A stretch of 15,205 nucleotides of DNA from Bacteroidota bacterium. GTDB taxonomy: Bacteria; Bacteroidota; Bacteroidia; Flavobacteriales; Flavobacteriaceae. Position numbers and translations under genes: made by a program. The stretch lies in the NCBI GenBank assembly GCA_023386255.1, contig JAEWKB010000162.1, positions 1 through 15,205 on the forward strand. The letters are read 5' to 3'. Shown piece by piece: positions 1 to 8,375 of the stretch (position 1 is its first letter; every line of letters begins with the position of its first letter). Below the pieces are notes generated by a model, which was given only the letters and a program-made list of their open reading frames with translations, did no database searches and was not told the origin of the DNA.

Positions 1-1
1 G

Positions 2-2292
2 CTCAGGACAGATGACAAAGTCAGAATAAAATTCACCTTTACCACCCCGAAGCGCTTACACAATGGAAGCTGAGGCTTTTTGCCCATAATAATAAAGCAG
101 AGTCAGGTTATACTGAAACTACAGTAGTTACCCAAAAAGATTTCATGGTGGTTCCTAATATGCCGCGCTTCTTGCGTGAGCGAGATACGGTTGTGATTGT
201 GGCTAAAATAACCAATCTTACTGCTGAGGCAAAAGAAGGCAATGCCATGCTGCAACTGTTCGATCCCGCAACCATGCAGCCTGTTGATGCTGAAATGATG
301 AACGTGCAGAACATTAAGCCTTTTAACATGGTTGCTAAAGAAAACTCCACTGTCAGCTGGAAAATTGTAGTGCCTATGGGGCTGCAGGGGGTGCAGTATA
401 AGATAGTAGTAAAAGCAGGAGATTTTACAGACGGCGAAGAGAATATCCTCCCGGTGCTTAGCAATAGGATGCTCGTCACCGAAAGCCTCCCGCTGTGGGT
501 AAAGCCTAACACAACAAGGCAGTATACATTGGAGAACCTGAAGAACAATACATCACACACGCTGAAGCACCATGGCATAACACTGGAATACACCAGCAAT
601 CCGGCCTGGGTTGCATTGCAGTCGCTCCCTTACCTTATGGAGTATGAGCACGAGTGTGCTGAACAGGTTTTTTCCCGCTATTATGCCAATGCTATAGGTT
701 CGCATATAATAAGCAGCAACCCAAAAATAGCTGAAGTTCTTGCCGCATGGCGTAAAGAAGGCAGGCCTGCATCTAAACTGGAACAGAATGAGGAGCTGAA
801 GAGCATAATCCTGTCTGAAACACCCTGGCTGCTCGATACACAGAGTGAGGAAGAGAAAAAGAACAGACTGGCGCTGCTCTTCAGTATGGACCTAATGAGG
901 GGTTCGCTTAAAACTAATCTCTCCAAACTTGCTAAGAAACAGGTAGCATCAGGCGGGTTCCCATGGTTTGACGGCGGTAAGGAGGATGTTTTTATAACAA
1001 GGCATATTGTTGCAGGATTGGGGCACCTTAACAGGCTGGGTGTAAAACCTATTGATGAAGGCGAAATAAAAGGTATTATAAAAGATGCTGTAGGCTATAT
1101 AGATAATGCTTTTATGGTGGGACATAAGGAAGGTATGCGCAATAATGAAAAGTGGCTTATAGGTAACAATTACACATCATTACATTATTTGTATGCCCGG
1201 AGCTTCCATATAAGCCAGTTTCCACTAAAAGATTCGCTGCAGAAAGTAACTTCACGATACGTGCATACGCTAAAAAGCAACTGGTTAAAGCTTCCGTTAT
1301 ATGAAAAAGGCCTGGCAGCTCTTGTACTGCACCGCTTTGGCGAAACGGCCGCAGCCAAAAAAGTATTGGTTAATTTAAAAGAAACCAGTGCTAACAATGA
1401 AGAGTATGGCATGTACTGGATAGAGAATAAAGCAGGCTGGTGGTGGTACCAGGCACCAATTGAAACACAGGCACTGCTTATTGAAGCATTTACAGAGGTT
1501 GATAATGATGTGGCTTCTGCCGATGCCATGAAGGTATGGCTGATTAAGAATAAGCAAAATAAGAACTGGCCTACTACTAAATCGACGGCTGAGGCCGTTT
1601 ACGCGCTGTTGATGCAGGGAAGCAACTGGGTGTCGGTACAAGAGAATATTACAATTAAACTGGGTAGTAGAAATACTGTGGAAGCTAAAATGGCTGAATC
1701 ATCTAAAGAAGCTGGTACCGGTTATGTAAAGCTTACATGGCAGGGAAGTGAAGTGACAAAAGACATGGCAACCCTTAAAGTCGAGAATAAATCTGCAGTA
1801 CCGGGCTATGGCGGGTTTTACTGGCAGTATTTCGAAGACCTTGACAGGATAAAGCCGGCACAGGAGGGGATAATGAATGTTTCAAAGGAATTGTATTTAA
1901 AGAAAAATTCACCTGGCGGGCTGAAGCTTCAGCCCATAAATAATGATACTGCATTAAAATTAGGTGAACTTGTAACGATAAGGCTTGTGCTTGAGCTAAA
2001 AGAGGATATGGAATATGTGCACCTTAAAGATTTACGCGCTGCCGCTTTTGAGCCGGTAGATGTACTCTCACGGCACGAGTGGAAAGACGGACTCGGTTTT
2101 TACCGTAGTACTAGGGATGCGGCTACACATTTCTTTTTCGACAGGATTAAAAAGGGTCTTTATGTGCTGGAATATGACGTAAGAGTTAATAATGCAGGCG
2201 AATACAGCAACGGCATTACCACTATACAAAGCATGTATGCGCCGGAATTTAGCGGGCATACCAAAGGTATAAGAATAAAATCAGGCCAATAA
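2..2292 (+). CDS. Alpha-2-macroglobulin family protein, C-terminal part (5' end outside window; apparent frameshift near base 45)
   Basis: Bacterial alpha-2-macroglobulins are large periplasmic or surface protease traps that bind attacking proteases through an internal thioester. Seen here: the reading frame from base 16 to the stop at 2290-2292 holds a macroglobulin-like beta region, then the thioester motif Cys-Ala-Glu-Gln at 655-666 in the context HECAEQ, an alpha-helical thioester domain, and a C-terminal beta domain ending GIRIKSGQ. The ATG at 145 is internal: family-like sequence (EALTQWKLRLFAHN, then TQKDF) continues upstream of it. Before about base 48 the matching sequence (DDKVRIKFTFTTP) lies in the next frame (bases 2-49), while the main frame has a stop at 13-15. 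One C missing from the CCCC run at 45-48 would join the two. The gene is therefore either frameshifted or mis-sequenced. Family members usually far exceed 1000 residues, so most of the gene lies to the left. Family assignment is firm; the biological target is unknown. Confidence 0.88.
655..666 (+). other. Thioester motif CAEQ of the alpha-2-macroglobulin
   Basis: The codons tgt-gct-gaa-cag encode Cys-Ala-Glu-Gln. In the family (CxEQ) the Cys and Gln side chains form the reactive thioester that links covalently to trapped proteases. Both residues are present, so this copy is of the thioester-active type if the full protein is made. Confidence 0.85.
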
Positions 2293-2294
2293 AA

Positions 2295-2318
2295 AAACCG
2301 CTCCAACTGGAGCGGTTT
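2295..2318. terminator. Bidirectional intrinsic terminator between convergent genes
   Basis: Perfect 10-bp stem AAACCGCTCC (2295-2304) and GGAGCGGTTT (2309-2318) with loop AACT. On the minus strand the hairpin is followed by an unbroken T run (complement of A2291-2297), a strong terminator for the S46 peptidase gene. On the plus strand it is followed by the weaker TTTGTATATT, serving the alpha-2-macroglobulin gene. Confidence 0.88.
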
Positions 2319-2350
2319 GTATATTATATGCCGTCTATTTTCTAAACGTC

Positions 2351-4495
2351 TTACCTGATAATTGTCATCTCGTCAACAATATGCTTGGCTCCAGAGAATT
2401 TGTCGATTACCCAAAGCACATAGCGAATATCAACGTTGATAGTCCTCTGAAGGTCTTTATCAAATATAACGTCACCGGCCATGGCCTCAATGTTACCGTC
2501 AAAAGCAAGGCCTATAAGTTCGCCCTTACCGTTAAGTACCGGCGAACCTGAGTTACCGCCTGTAATATCGTTATCAGTAAGGAAGTTTACCGGCATGTAT
2601 CCTGCTTTATCGGCATATACGCCATAATCCTTCTTCTTGTTCAGTTCAATTAGCTTAGCAGGAAGGTCAAACTCCTCATCTTTTGGCTTGTATTTTTTAA
2701 CTGTACCATCAAGTGTAGTATAGTAGTTTACTTTAGCATCGTTCCTCTTATCTGCCGGTAGCGAACGTACTTTACCATAAGTAAGGCGTAGTGTACTGTT
2801 AGCATCAGGATAATACTTGGCATTAGGGTTAGCTGCCCTCATACCTTCAACAAGCAGGCGGAATGATTTTGAATAATCAGCATCAAGCTGTGCCTGCGCG
2901 TCAGATTTTGCCCTGTACTTCGTCATCAGGTCAGATGAAAGAAGGTATAGTGGGTCATTCTTCATTGTGTCAACACTTGGGTTGTTGAGGAATGCCATCA
3001 TTTTTTCTTTTGATGAGAAGATACTCTTAGAAAATGCGTCATTAACATAATTGGTAAAATTATTGTTGTTTTCCTTACCTATTTTAGCTACTAATGGAGC
3101 AATTTCATAACCAGTTGATTTAGTAGCATACAGGTTTAGCTGTGCGGCAAGTACATCCCTTTCAAGCGGCTCATAAATAGTTTTGTAAGTTTCGTTGATA
3201 GCCTCCTCAAGCTGCGGGCGCATAGCAGCCCTTCCGGCAGCGTCAGCTTTTGCGTAAGCTTCAAGTCCGCGGCCCATACTGTAAGGCATCGCTGCGAATG
3301 ATGAAGTACGTAGCATACCTACCAAGTAATTGTCGTGGCGCGCCTTTTCATTTGTTTTAGAATAGTAATTGTTAAGCGTGGCTATAACTTCACCATACTT
3401 TTCTTTATTTTCAGGCTTATTGGCCCATTTGTTAAAATCAGCCTCAGCTTTTGCTTTAGTAGCAGCCGTTTTGTGCTTTGTAAGTGCATCAATCATCCCC
3501 TGGCGGTTTTTCCAGTAGTTGGCAACACTTGCATATTGAGATGCATAGTCAAGCCGTACTTTATCGCTCTTGTCCATGTGCACCTTCATCTTGTCCATTC
3601 CCAGTTTAGATGATTCAACCCAAGCAGGGTAAGCATACTTCACGTTCTGCTCAATACCTCCCGAAGGCATCCAGCGGTTGGTGCGGCCCGGATAGCCAAG
3701 TATCATAGCAAAGTCATTTTCTTGTACTCCTTTAAGGCTTATCGGCAAATAATGCTTAGACTTCATTGGCACGTTTAGCGGAGAGTAATCGGCAGGGTTA
3801 CCGTCCGGTGCGGTATATACACGGAACATAGAGAAGTCACCGGTATGGCGGGGCCACTCCCAATTATCTGTATCACCTCCAAACTTGCCGATATTTTCAG
3901 GTGGCGTACCTACAAGGCGAACGTCTTTAAAGTCTTGGTAAACAAAATAGTAGTATTCATTGCCCTGAAAGAATGAACGTACCGATACTGTATATTTCCC
4001 GTTCTCGCTGTTTTCTTTTTCAATAAGTGCAATCTCCTGCTGGATAGCTTTTTCCCTCTCGGCTTCAGTCATCCTCGGATTAACTTTTCCTAATATCCTT
4101 TTAGACACATCGTCCATTCTCACAAAGAAACGGACATAAAGGTCCTTGGGCTTAAGTTCCTCGTTACGGTTTGGTGCCCAGAAACCATTCTTCAACAGGT
4201 TGTTTTCAGGCGAAGAAAGTTCGGCAATAGCGTCATAACCACAGTGGTGATTAGTTAACAGCAAGCCGTCTTTAGAAATAACCTCTGCTGTACAACCACC
4301 ATTAAACTGCACGATGGCATCTTTAAGGCTGTGGTTATTAATGCTGTAAATTTCCTGAGGGGTAAGCTGCAACCCCATCTTCTGCATATCGCGGTGGTTT
4401 AGGCGTTCAATGAACATCAGGAACCACATTCCTTCATCTGCCCTTACCGGCATTACCATGAGCGACATGGTAAGGAATAAGATAAATTTTTTCAT
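2351..4495 (-). CDS. S46 family dipeptidyl-peptidase, DPP7-type
   Basis: S46 peptidases cut dipeptides from the free N-terminus of peptides in the periplasm and let asaccharolytic Bacteroidota feed on protein. The 714-residue length is typical. A signal peptide covers residues 1-19 (cleavage after PVRA). The chymotrypsin-like triad can be placed: His84 in TNHHCGY, Asp220 in RHTGDF (most likely) and Ser649 in TGGNSGSPV. Gly667 in AFDGNIEAM lies 18 residues after the catalytic Ser, where the acidic-specific enzyme DPP11 of Porphyromonas gingivalis carries its specificity Arg673, also 18 after Ser655. A glycine there marks the DPP7 type, which prefers hydrophobic and other non-acidic P1 residues; this is inference from recalled family data. 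Start is the ATG complementary to 4493-4495. It stands alone, convergent with the alpha-2-macroglobulin gene and divergent from the Kbp-like gene. I found no good promoter match upstream. Confidence 0.95.
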   Translation of the reverse strand: MKKFILFLTMSLMVMPVRADEGMWFLMFIERLNHRDMQKMGLQLTPQEIYSINNHSLKDAIVQFNGGCTAEVISKDGLLLTNHHCGYDAIAELSSPENNLLKNGFWAPNRNEELKPKDLYVRFFVRMDDVSKRILGKVNPRMTEAEREKAIQQEIALIEKENSENGKYTVSVRSFFQGNEYYYFVYQDFKDVRLVGTPPENIGKFGGDTDNWEWPRHTGDFSMFRVYTAPDGNPADYSPLNVPMKSKHYLPISLKGVQENDFAMILGYPGRTNRWMPSGGIEQNVKYAYPAWVESSKLGMDKMKVHMDKSDKVRLDYASQYASVANYWKNRQGMIDALTKHKTAATKAKAEADFNKWANKPENKEKYGEVIATLNNYYSKTNEKARHDNYLVGMLRTSSFAAMPYSMGRGLEAYAKADAAGRAAMRPQLEEAINETYKTIYEPLERDVLAAQLNLYATKSTGYEIAPLVAKIGKENNNNFTNYVNDAFSKSIFSSKEKMMAFLNNPSVDTMKNDPLYLLSSDLMTKYRAKSDAQAQLDADYSKSFRLLVEGMRAANPNAKYYPDANSTLRLTYGKVRSLPADKRNDAKVNYYTTLDGTVKKYKPKDEEFDLPAKLIELNKKKDYGVYADKAGYMPVNFLTDNDITGGNSGSPVLNGKGELIGLAFDGNIEAMAGDVIFDKDLQRTINVDIRYVLWVIDKFSGAKHIVDEMTIIR

Positions 4496-4787
4496 TTGAA
4501 AATAATAAAGTTAATAGTGTGTGTTAATAGTCTTTGCCACCTCGAAAAAGTTACAAAAACCTTAACCAAATTTTAATAGTTGCGAATATACCTCTTTTTA
4601 CGGTTTTGATAAAAGAATGGTTCTTAAATTTAGAAGTAGTACACAATTAGGGTATTACTTATGTTGATTTTTAGATTAAAACATTTAACTATTGAAGATG
4701 TTTAGGCTAAAATAATCCTAAATGTGCTGAAACCCTTTCCTGATGTAAAAGAGGTGAAGTAACTTAGGAGAAACTAAAAAATTACTT
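4496..4787. other. Divergent intergenic region (292 bases), no convincing promoter
   Basis: AT-rich spacer between the S46 peptidase (-) and Kbp-like (+) genes. I see no good TTTG/TAnnTTTG pair on either strand. The best plus-strand candidate is TTTG at 4605-4608 with TAAATTTA at 4625-4632, but its spacer of 16 is short. A weak hairpin, TTTAGG (4701-4706) with CCTAAA (4717-4722), sits about 65 bases before the Kbp-like start. No small gene was recognised. Confidence 0.4.
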
Positions 4788-5243
4788 ATGGGAACAATGA
4801 CATTTAACAAAGATGCCGGGGCTCAACTTTTTGGCGGCATTAACCAAACGGCACCAGACAAAGAGAACCTTCAGGCACAGGAACTGCTTAATTTTGTAAA
4901 GAAACTGGGGCTGGTGTACAAGAACATCCGTGTAACGGTAAGAGGGCAGACGGTACTGCTGGAAGGCGAAGTTGACAAGCAGGACCATGCCGAGAAGATA
5001 GGGCTGGCGCTTGGCAATGTAAAAGGCGTGGAAAGTGTAGACAATAAAATGAGGGTAACAGTGAGCGAGCCACCTTCGCAATTCTATACCGTAGTGAGTG
5101 GTGACTCACTTTCTAAAATTGCGGGTAAGTATTATGGCGATGCGCAGAAGTACAACATCATCTTTGAAGCTAACAAGCCTATGCTGGATGACCCTGACAA
5201 GATTTATCCGGGGCAGATGTTAAGGATACCACCGCTAAAGTAA
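4788..5243 (+). CDS. kbp: Kbp/YgaU-like protein (BON + LysM domains)
   Basis: This 151-residue protein closely resembles E. coli Kbp (YgaU, 149 residues), a soluble potassium-binding protein. The shared layout is an MG..F.KDAG N-terminus, a BON domain at about residues 27-92 (VTVRGQTVLLEGEV, then GNVKGVESVDN) and a C-terminal LysM domain at about 99-148 starting QFYTVVSGDSLSKIA. The most characteristic stretch is IFEANKPMLDDPDKIYPGQ, nearly identical to the E. coli protein as I recall it. There is no signal peptide, which fits a cytoplasmic protein. The ATG at 4788 is chosen because the N-terminus aligns with Kbp. An AGGAG at 4766-4770 is 17 bases away, too far for a standard ribosome site. 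Whether it binds potassium here is inferred. It stands alone, convergent with obgE. Confidence 0.88.
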   Translation: MGTMTFNKDAGAQLFGGINQTAPDKENLQAQELLNFVKKLGLVYKNIRVTVRGQTVLLEGEVDKQDHAEKIGLALGNVKGVESVDNKMRVTVSEPPSQFYTVVSGDSLSKIAGKYYGDAQKYNIIFEANKPMLDDPDKIYPGQMLRIPPLK

Positions 5244-5247
5244 TAAT

Positions 5248-5286
5248 AATTAGATTTTTCATTTCGACTTTAAAGGAAATCTAATT
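5248..5286. repeat. 10-bp perfect inverted repeat after the Kbp-like gene
   Basis: AATTAGATTT (5248-5257) and AAATCTAATT (5277-5286) are exact reverse complements around a 19-base loop, starting 5 bases after the stop codon. The loop and inner arm (TCATTTCGAC then GGAAATCT) recall the degenerate flavobacterial intergenic repeat also seen at 10436-10475. That link is inference. Confidence 0.55.
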
Positions 5287-5316
5287 CAAGATTTTGATTA
5301 TTCCGGAATTAAAACA

Positions 5317-5340
5317 AAAGCGCCCAATTTAGGGCGCTTT
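5317..5340. terminator. Bidirectional intrinsic terminator between the Kbp-like gene and obgE
   Basis: Stem AAAGCGCCC (5317-5325) pairs with GGGCGCTTT (5332-5340) around loop AATTTA. It is followed on the plus strand by TTTATTTATTTTA and on the minus strand by TTTTGTTTTAA. It lies 74 bases after the Kbp-like stop and 20 bases beyond the obgE stop, so it can end transcription from both sides. Confidence 0.88.
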
Positions 5341-5359
5341 ATTTATTTTAAACTATAAT

Positions 5360-6373
5360 TCAATCTGTATTGCTGCTATTCAGCATTTGCCACAACTTAT
5401 CTTTAAGTTCAGTAAGCCCTTGCTGTGCTACCGATGATATGAACATGTATGGTATGCCTTTAAATTCCTTATCAAGCTGTGCTTTCATTTCGGCTTTCAG
5501 CTCATCATCAAGCATATCGCTTTTTGAGACTACCACCAGCCTATCCTTGTCCAGCATCTCCGGATTGTAGCGGCGAAGCTCATCAAGCAGGATGTCATAC
5601 TCTTTTTTAATATCTTCGGCATCGGCAGGAACCAGAAATAATAGTGTTGAGTTCCGCTCGATGTGGCGAAGGAAATAATGCCCCAGCCCCTTACCCTCTG
5701 CAGCGCCCTCAATAATTCCCGGTATGTCGGCAATTACAAAAGACTGGAAATCCCTGTAGGCAACAATACCTAAGTTTGGCTTAAGCGTTGTAAACGGATA
5801 ATCGGCAATTTTTGGTTTGGCTGATGTCAGTACTGACAATAATGTAGATTTACCGGCATTTGGAAAGCCTACAAGGCCTACATCGGCAAGTACTTTTAGC
5901 TCAAGTATTACATCATGCTCTTCGGCAGGCATACCGGGCTGTGCATAACGTGGGGTCTGGTTGGTACTGCTGCGGAAATGCCAGTTACCCAAACCGCCCT
6001 TACCACCTTTGGCAATAATCCTCTTTTCACCGTGCTCGGTTATTTCAAAAAGTACTTCGCCGGTCTCTTTATCTTTTACAACAGTCCCCAGCGGCACTTC
6101 AATGTATTTATCTTCCCCATCGGCACCGGTGCTGCGTGCGCTACCGCCGTCGCCACCGTGCCCGGCTTTAATGTGGCGTGCAAACTTAAGATGGTACAGT
6201 GTCCACAAGCTCTCGTTGCCCACAATATATACATGGCCGCCACGGCCGCCGTCCCCGCCGTCGGGCCCGCCTTTTTCAATAAATTTTTCCCTATGCAGGT
6301 GTGTAGATCCCTTACCTCCCTTACCGGAAGACACATAAATCTTTACATAATCTACAAAATTTCCTTCTGTCAT
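5360..6373 (-). CDS. obgE: GTPase Obg/CgtA
   Basis: Obg is an essential ribosome-associated GTPase that acts in 50S subunit maturation and stress control. The 337-residue protein has the glycine-rich Obg fold at about residues 5-160 ([30 protein letters not shown]) followed by the G domain: G1 GFPNAGKST (169-177), switch FTTLKP (194-199), G3 DIPG (216-219), G4 region SKSD (283-286) and G5-like ISSVA. G4 reads SKSD rather than NKxD; the Asn is replaced by Ser while the Lys and specificity Asp remain. There is no C-terminal extension domain, as in many Bacteroidota. The start is the ATG complementary to 6371-6373. It is the last gene of the hpt-adk-transporter-obgE run, 116 bases after the transporter stop, so it may be co-transcribed. 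A terminator follows. Confidence 0.97.
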   Translation of the reverse strand: MTEGNFVDYVKIYVSSGKGGKGSTHLHREKFIEKGGPDGGDGGRGGHVYIVGNESLWTLYHLKFARHIKAGHGGDGGSARSTGADGEDKYIEVPLGTVVKDKETGEVLFEITEHGEKRIIAKGGKGGLGNWHFRSSTNQTPRYAQPGMPAEEHDVILELKVLADVGLVGFPNAGKSTLLSVLTSAKPKIADYPFTTLKPNLGIVAYRDFQSFVIADIPGIIEGAAEGKGLGHYFLRHIERNSTLLFLVPADAEDIKKEYDILLDELRRYNPEMLDKDRLVVVSKSDMLDDELKAEMKAQLDKEFKGIPYMFISSVAQQGLTELKDKLWQMLNSSNTD

Positions 6374-6378
6374 CTTTT

Positions 6379-6480
6379 TAGTTTCGGGTTTGGAGTTTCT
6401 AGTTTCGGGTGCTATTGCAGCCGATTATTCCAAACCAATAATTTTAAAATCCTGCGGGTAACCCTAAACACGTAACCCGC
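6379..6480. repeat. Short repeats and GC-rich hairpin between the CNNM-type gene and obgE
   Basis: TAGTTTCGGGT occurs twice (6379-6389 and 6400-6410, spacing 21), and a hairpin is possible between GCGGGT (6454-6459) and ACCCGC (6475-6480). On the coding strand the first element reads as repeated CCCGAAACTA, a pattern typical of flavobacterial intergenic filler. No promoter for obgE was recognised here. Confidence 0.45.
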
Positions 6481-6489
6481 AACTCATAA

Positions 6490-7764
6490 CTACTCTTTTA
6501 TCCTGCTTACCTTTACCTTGTCTATCTTCACGCCATCCATGTCAAGCACTTCAAGCTCATACAGGTTCCAGGCCAGTTTTTCGCCCTCTTTCGGTATATA
6601 GCTCAGCTCGGTCATTATAAGTCCGCTTACGGTTGTTACCTCATAATCATTTGTAAGCTCATCAAGGTCAAAATAGGTAAGGAAATCGTGTAGCGGGTAG
6701 TGCCCGTCTACAATCCAGGTACCGTCATCCTGTGCTACCAGCTTAAACTCGTCATCATAAAAATCTGACGCGTCGCCTACCAATGCTTCCAATATGTCGT
6801 TTAAGGTGATTATTCCCTGGAACACACCATACTCATCAGTAACCAGGGCGTAATGCACCTTTGTTTTCTTAAATATTTCCAGCGCCTTATAGGCTGAGGT
6901 ATGTTCAATAAGGTAAACCGGCTCTTTAATGATCTCCTTTATATTAAAGTCAGGCTTTTCATAGTTAGCGAAGATGTCCTTCAGCAGCACAATACCCATC
7001 ACGTCATCAAGGTTGCCCTCAGTAACCGGATATACCGAATGCAGTTCCTCCAGCATTATTTCACGTATATGGCCTTTATCTGAAGTGAGGTTAAGGTAGG
7101 CTACCGATTTGCGGTGCGTCATCAGTGAGTTTACCTTCCTGTCGCCAATATGGAAAACGCGTTCCATTATGTCATGCTCTATTTCCTGCACTTCGCCGCC
7201 TTCGGTTCCTTCTTTAATTATAGCCTTGATTTCTTCCTCGGTCACTTTACCGTCTGCCGTAGGGCGGATGCGTAAAACTTTTAGCAGGAATTCGGTTGAA
7301 GAAGTAAGCAGCCATATGAATGGAGCCGTAATTATCGATATGTACTTCATCGGCAGCGCCACCAGTTTCGCAATTGATTCAGGGTAGTTAAGCCCTATAC
7401 GCTTTGGCAGCAATTCGCCCAGCACAAGCGAAAAAAATGTAAGTATAACTACAACAACGCCTACTGCAACATTATTGGCATAGGGTGCAAGAGGTTCAAT
7501 GGTTAGTATAAATGCTTCTACATCATCGGTAACTTTGTCGCCGCTGTATATACCAGTAAGTATACCAATAAGGGTAATGCCTATCTGTACCGTTGACAGG
7601 AACTTATTGGGCGAATTGGCAAGGTCCAGAGCGGTTTGCGCGCTGGCATTGCCTTTTTTGGCAGCGGTTTCCAAACGGTTCTTTCTGGCTGAGATCAAAG
7701 CGATCTCGCTCATAGAGAAAACCCCGTTAAGGATGATAAGGAATAATATTATGGCTATTTCCAA
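6490..7764 (-). CDS. CNNM/CorC-type hemolysin family transporter (DUF21-CBS-CBS-CorC_HlyC)
   Basis: Members are inner-membrane proteins linked to magnesium or cobalt efflux; the old name hemolysin comes from a few founding members. The 424 residues show a DUF21 membrane region with hydrophobic segments at about 1-20, 57-75, 98-118 and 133-156 and the family signatures LNGVFSMSEIALIS and GELLPKR. A CBS pair follows (about 213-265 and 280-332, the second containing YALVTDEYGVFQGIITLNDI), then a CorC_HlyC domain at about 340-424. The start appears to be TTG (complement of 7762-7764): it preserves the first membrane segment, and an in-frame stop lies five codons upstream. The only nearby ATG, at residue 18, would delete that segment. 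It follows adk by 11 bases, so the two are surely one transcript. The transported ion is not determined. Confidence 0.93.
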   Translation of the reverse strand: MEIAIILFLIILNGVFSMSEIALISARKNRLETAAKKGNASAQTALDLANSPNKFLSTVQIGITLIGILTGIYSGDKVTDDVEAFILTIEPLAPYANNVAVGVVVVILTFFSLVLGELLPKRIGLNYPESIAKLVALPMKYISIITAPFIWLLTSSTEFLLKVLRIRPTADGKVTEEEIKAIIKEGTEGGEVQEIEHDIMERVFHIGDRKVNSLMTHRKSVAYLNLTSDKGHIREIMLEELHSVYPVTEGNLDDVMGIVLLKDIFANYEKPDFNIKEIIKEPVYLIEHTSAYKALEIFKKTKVHYALVTDEYGVFQGIITLNDILEALVGDASDFYDDEFKLVAQDDGTWIVDGHYPLHDFLTYFDLDELTNDYEVTTVSGLIMTELSYIPKEGEKLAWNLYELEVLDMDGVKIDKVKVSRIKE

Positions 7765-7775
7765 GTACTGTAGTG

Positions 7776-8351
7776 TTAGTTAAACGTGTCGATTACGGCA
7801 CTTAGGCGTGTAGTGATCTCTGCTATGTCGCCTATGCCGTTAACCGGATGAAATTTGCCCTGCTTTTTGTAATATTCAATAAGAGGGGCTGTCTTTTCAT
7901 TATATTCCTGGTAACGTGTGCGTATTTTTTCTTCATCCTGGTCATCGGCGCGGCCACTGGTCTTGCCTCGCTCAAGCAGGCGCTGTACCAGTATGTCATC
8001 ATCAGCTTCAAGGGCAACGGTTCCTGTAACTTCCCATCCTTTAGATGTAAGGAAGGTGTCAAGCGCATCAGCCTGGGCTATTGTACGCGGAAAGCCGTCA
8101 AACAAAAAGCCATTTGTGTCAGGATGCTTCTCTACCTCATCCTGAAGCATCTTTATAGTCAGCTCATCGGGTACAAGGCCGCCGTTATCCATGTATGTTT
8201 TAGCTTCCCTTCCAAGAGGCGTATCATTTTTAAGGTTGTATCGAAAAACATCTCCGGTAGAAATATGCGTAAGGTTATATTTTTCCTTTAAAAATTCAGC
8301 CTGGGTCCCTTTTCCTGCTCCCGGCTTGCCGAATAATACAATATTGATCAT
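7776..8351 (-). CDS. adk: Adenylate kinase
   Basis: Adenylate kinase converts ATP + AMP to 2 ADP in the cytoplasm and sets the energy charge. The 191-residue protein has the P-loop GKPGAGKGT (8-16), the AMP-binding STGDVFR (31-37), the DGFPRT motif (85-90) and the arginine-containing lid segment RGKTSGRADD (129-137 region). The lid is the short form without the four-cysteine zinc insert, usual for Bacteroidota. The start is ATG (complement of 8349-8351), 24 bases after the hpt stop, and the next gene begins 11 bases downstream. The grouping with hpt and obgE matches the arrangement I recall from other Flavobacteriia and joins purine salvage with nucleotide balancing. Confidence 0.97.
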   Translation of the reverse strand: MINIVLFGKPGAGKGTQAEFLKEKYNLTHISTGDVFRYNLKNDTPLGREAKTYMDNGGLVPDELTIKMLQDEVEKHPDTNGFLFDGFPRTIAQADALDTFLTSKGWEVTGTVALEADDDILVQRLLERGKTSGRADDQDEEKIRTRYQEYNEKTAPLIEYYKKQGKFHPVNGIGDIAEITTRLSAVIDTFN

Positions 8352-8375
8352 TTGTTTTTGGTTATGGTAGTTGTG

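Noticed and set aside
145..147. ATG as the real start of the alpha-2-macroglobulin gene
   Set aside because: Family-like sequence continues upstream of it to the window edge, with one frameshift.
2..4495. A functional protease/anti-protease module of alpha-2-macroglobulin and S46 peptidase
   Set aside because: The genes are convergent and separated by a terminator, and each family is common in Bacteroidota without the other; adjacency alone is weak evidence.
5915..6475. Long plus-strand open frames opposite obgE, including a proline-rich one
   Set aside because: They mirror the glycine-rich Obg domain on the other strand (Gly codons read as Pro/Ala); coding is clearly on the minus strand.
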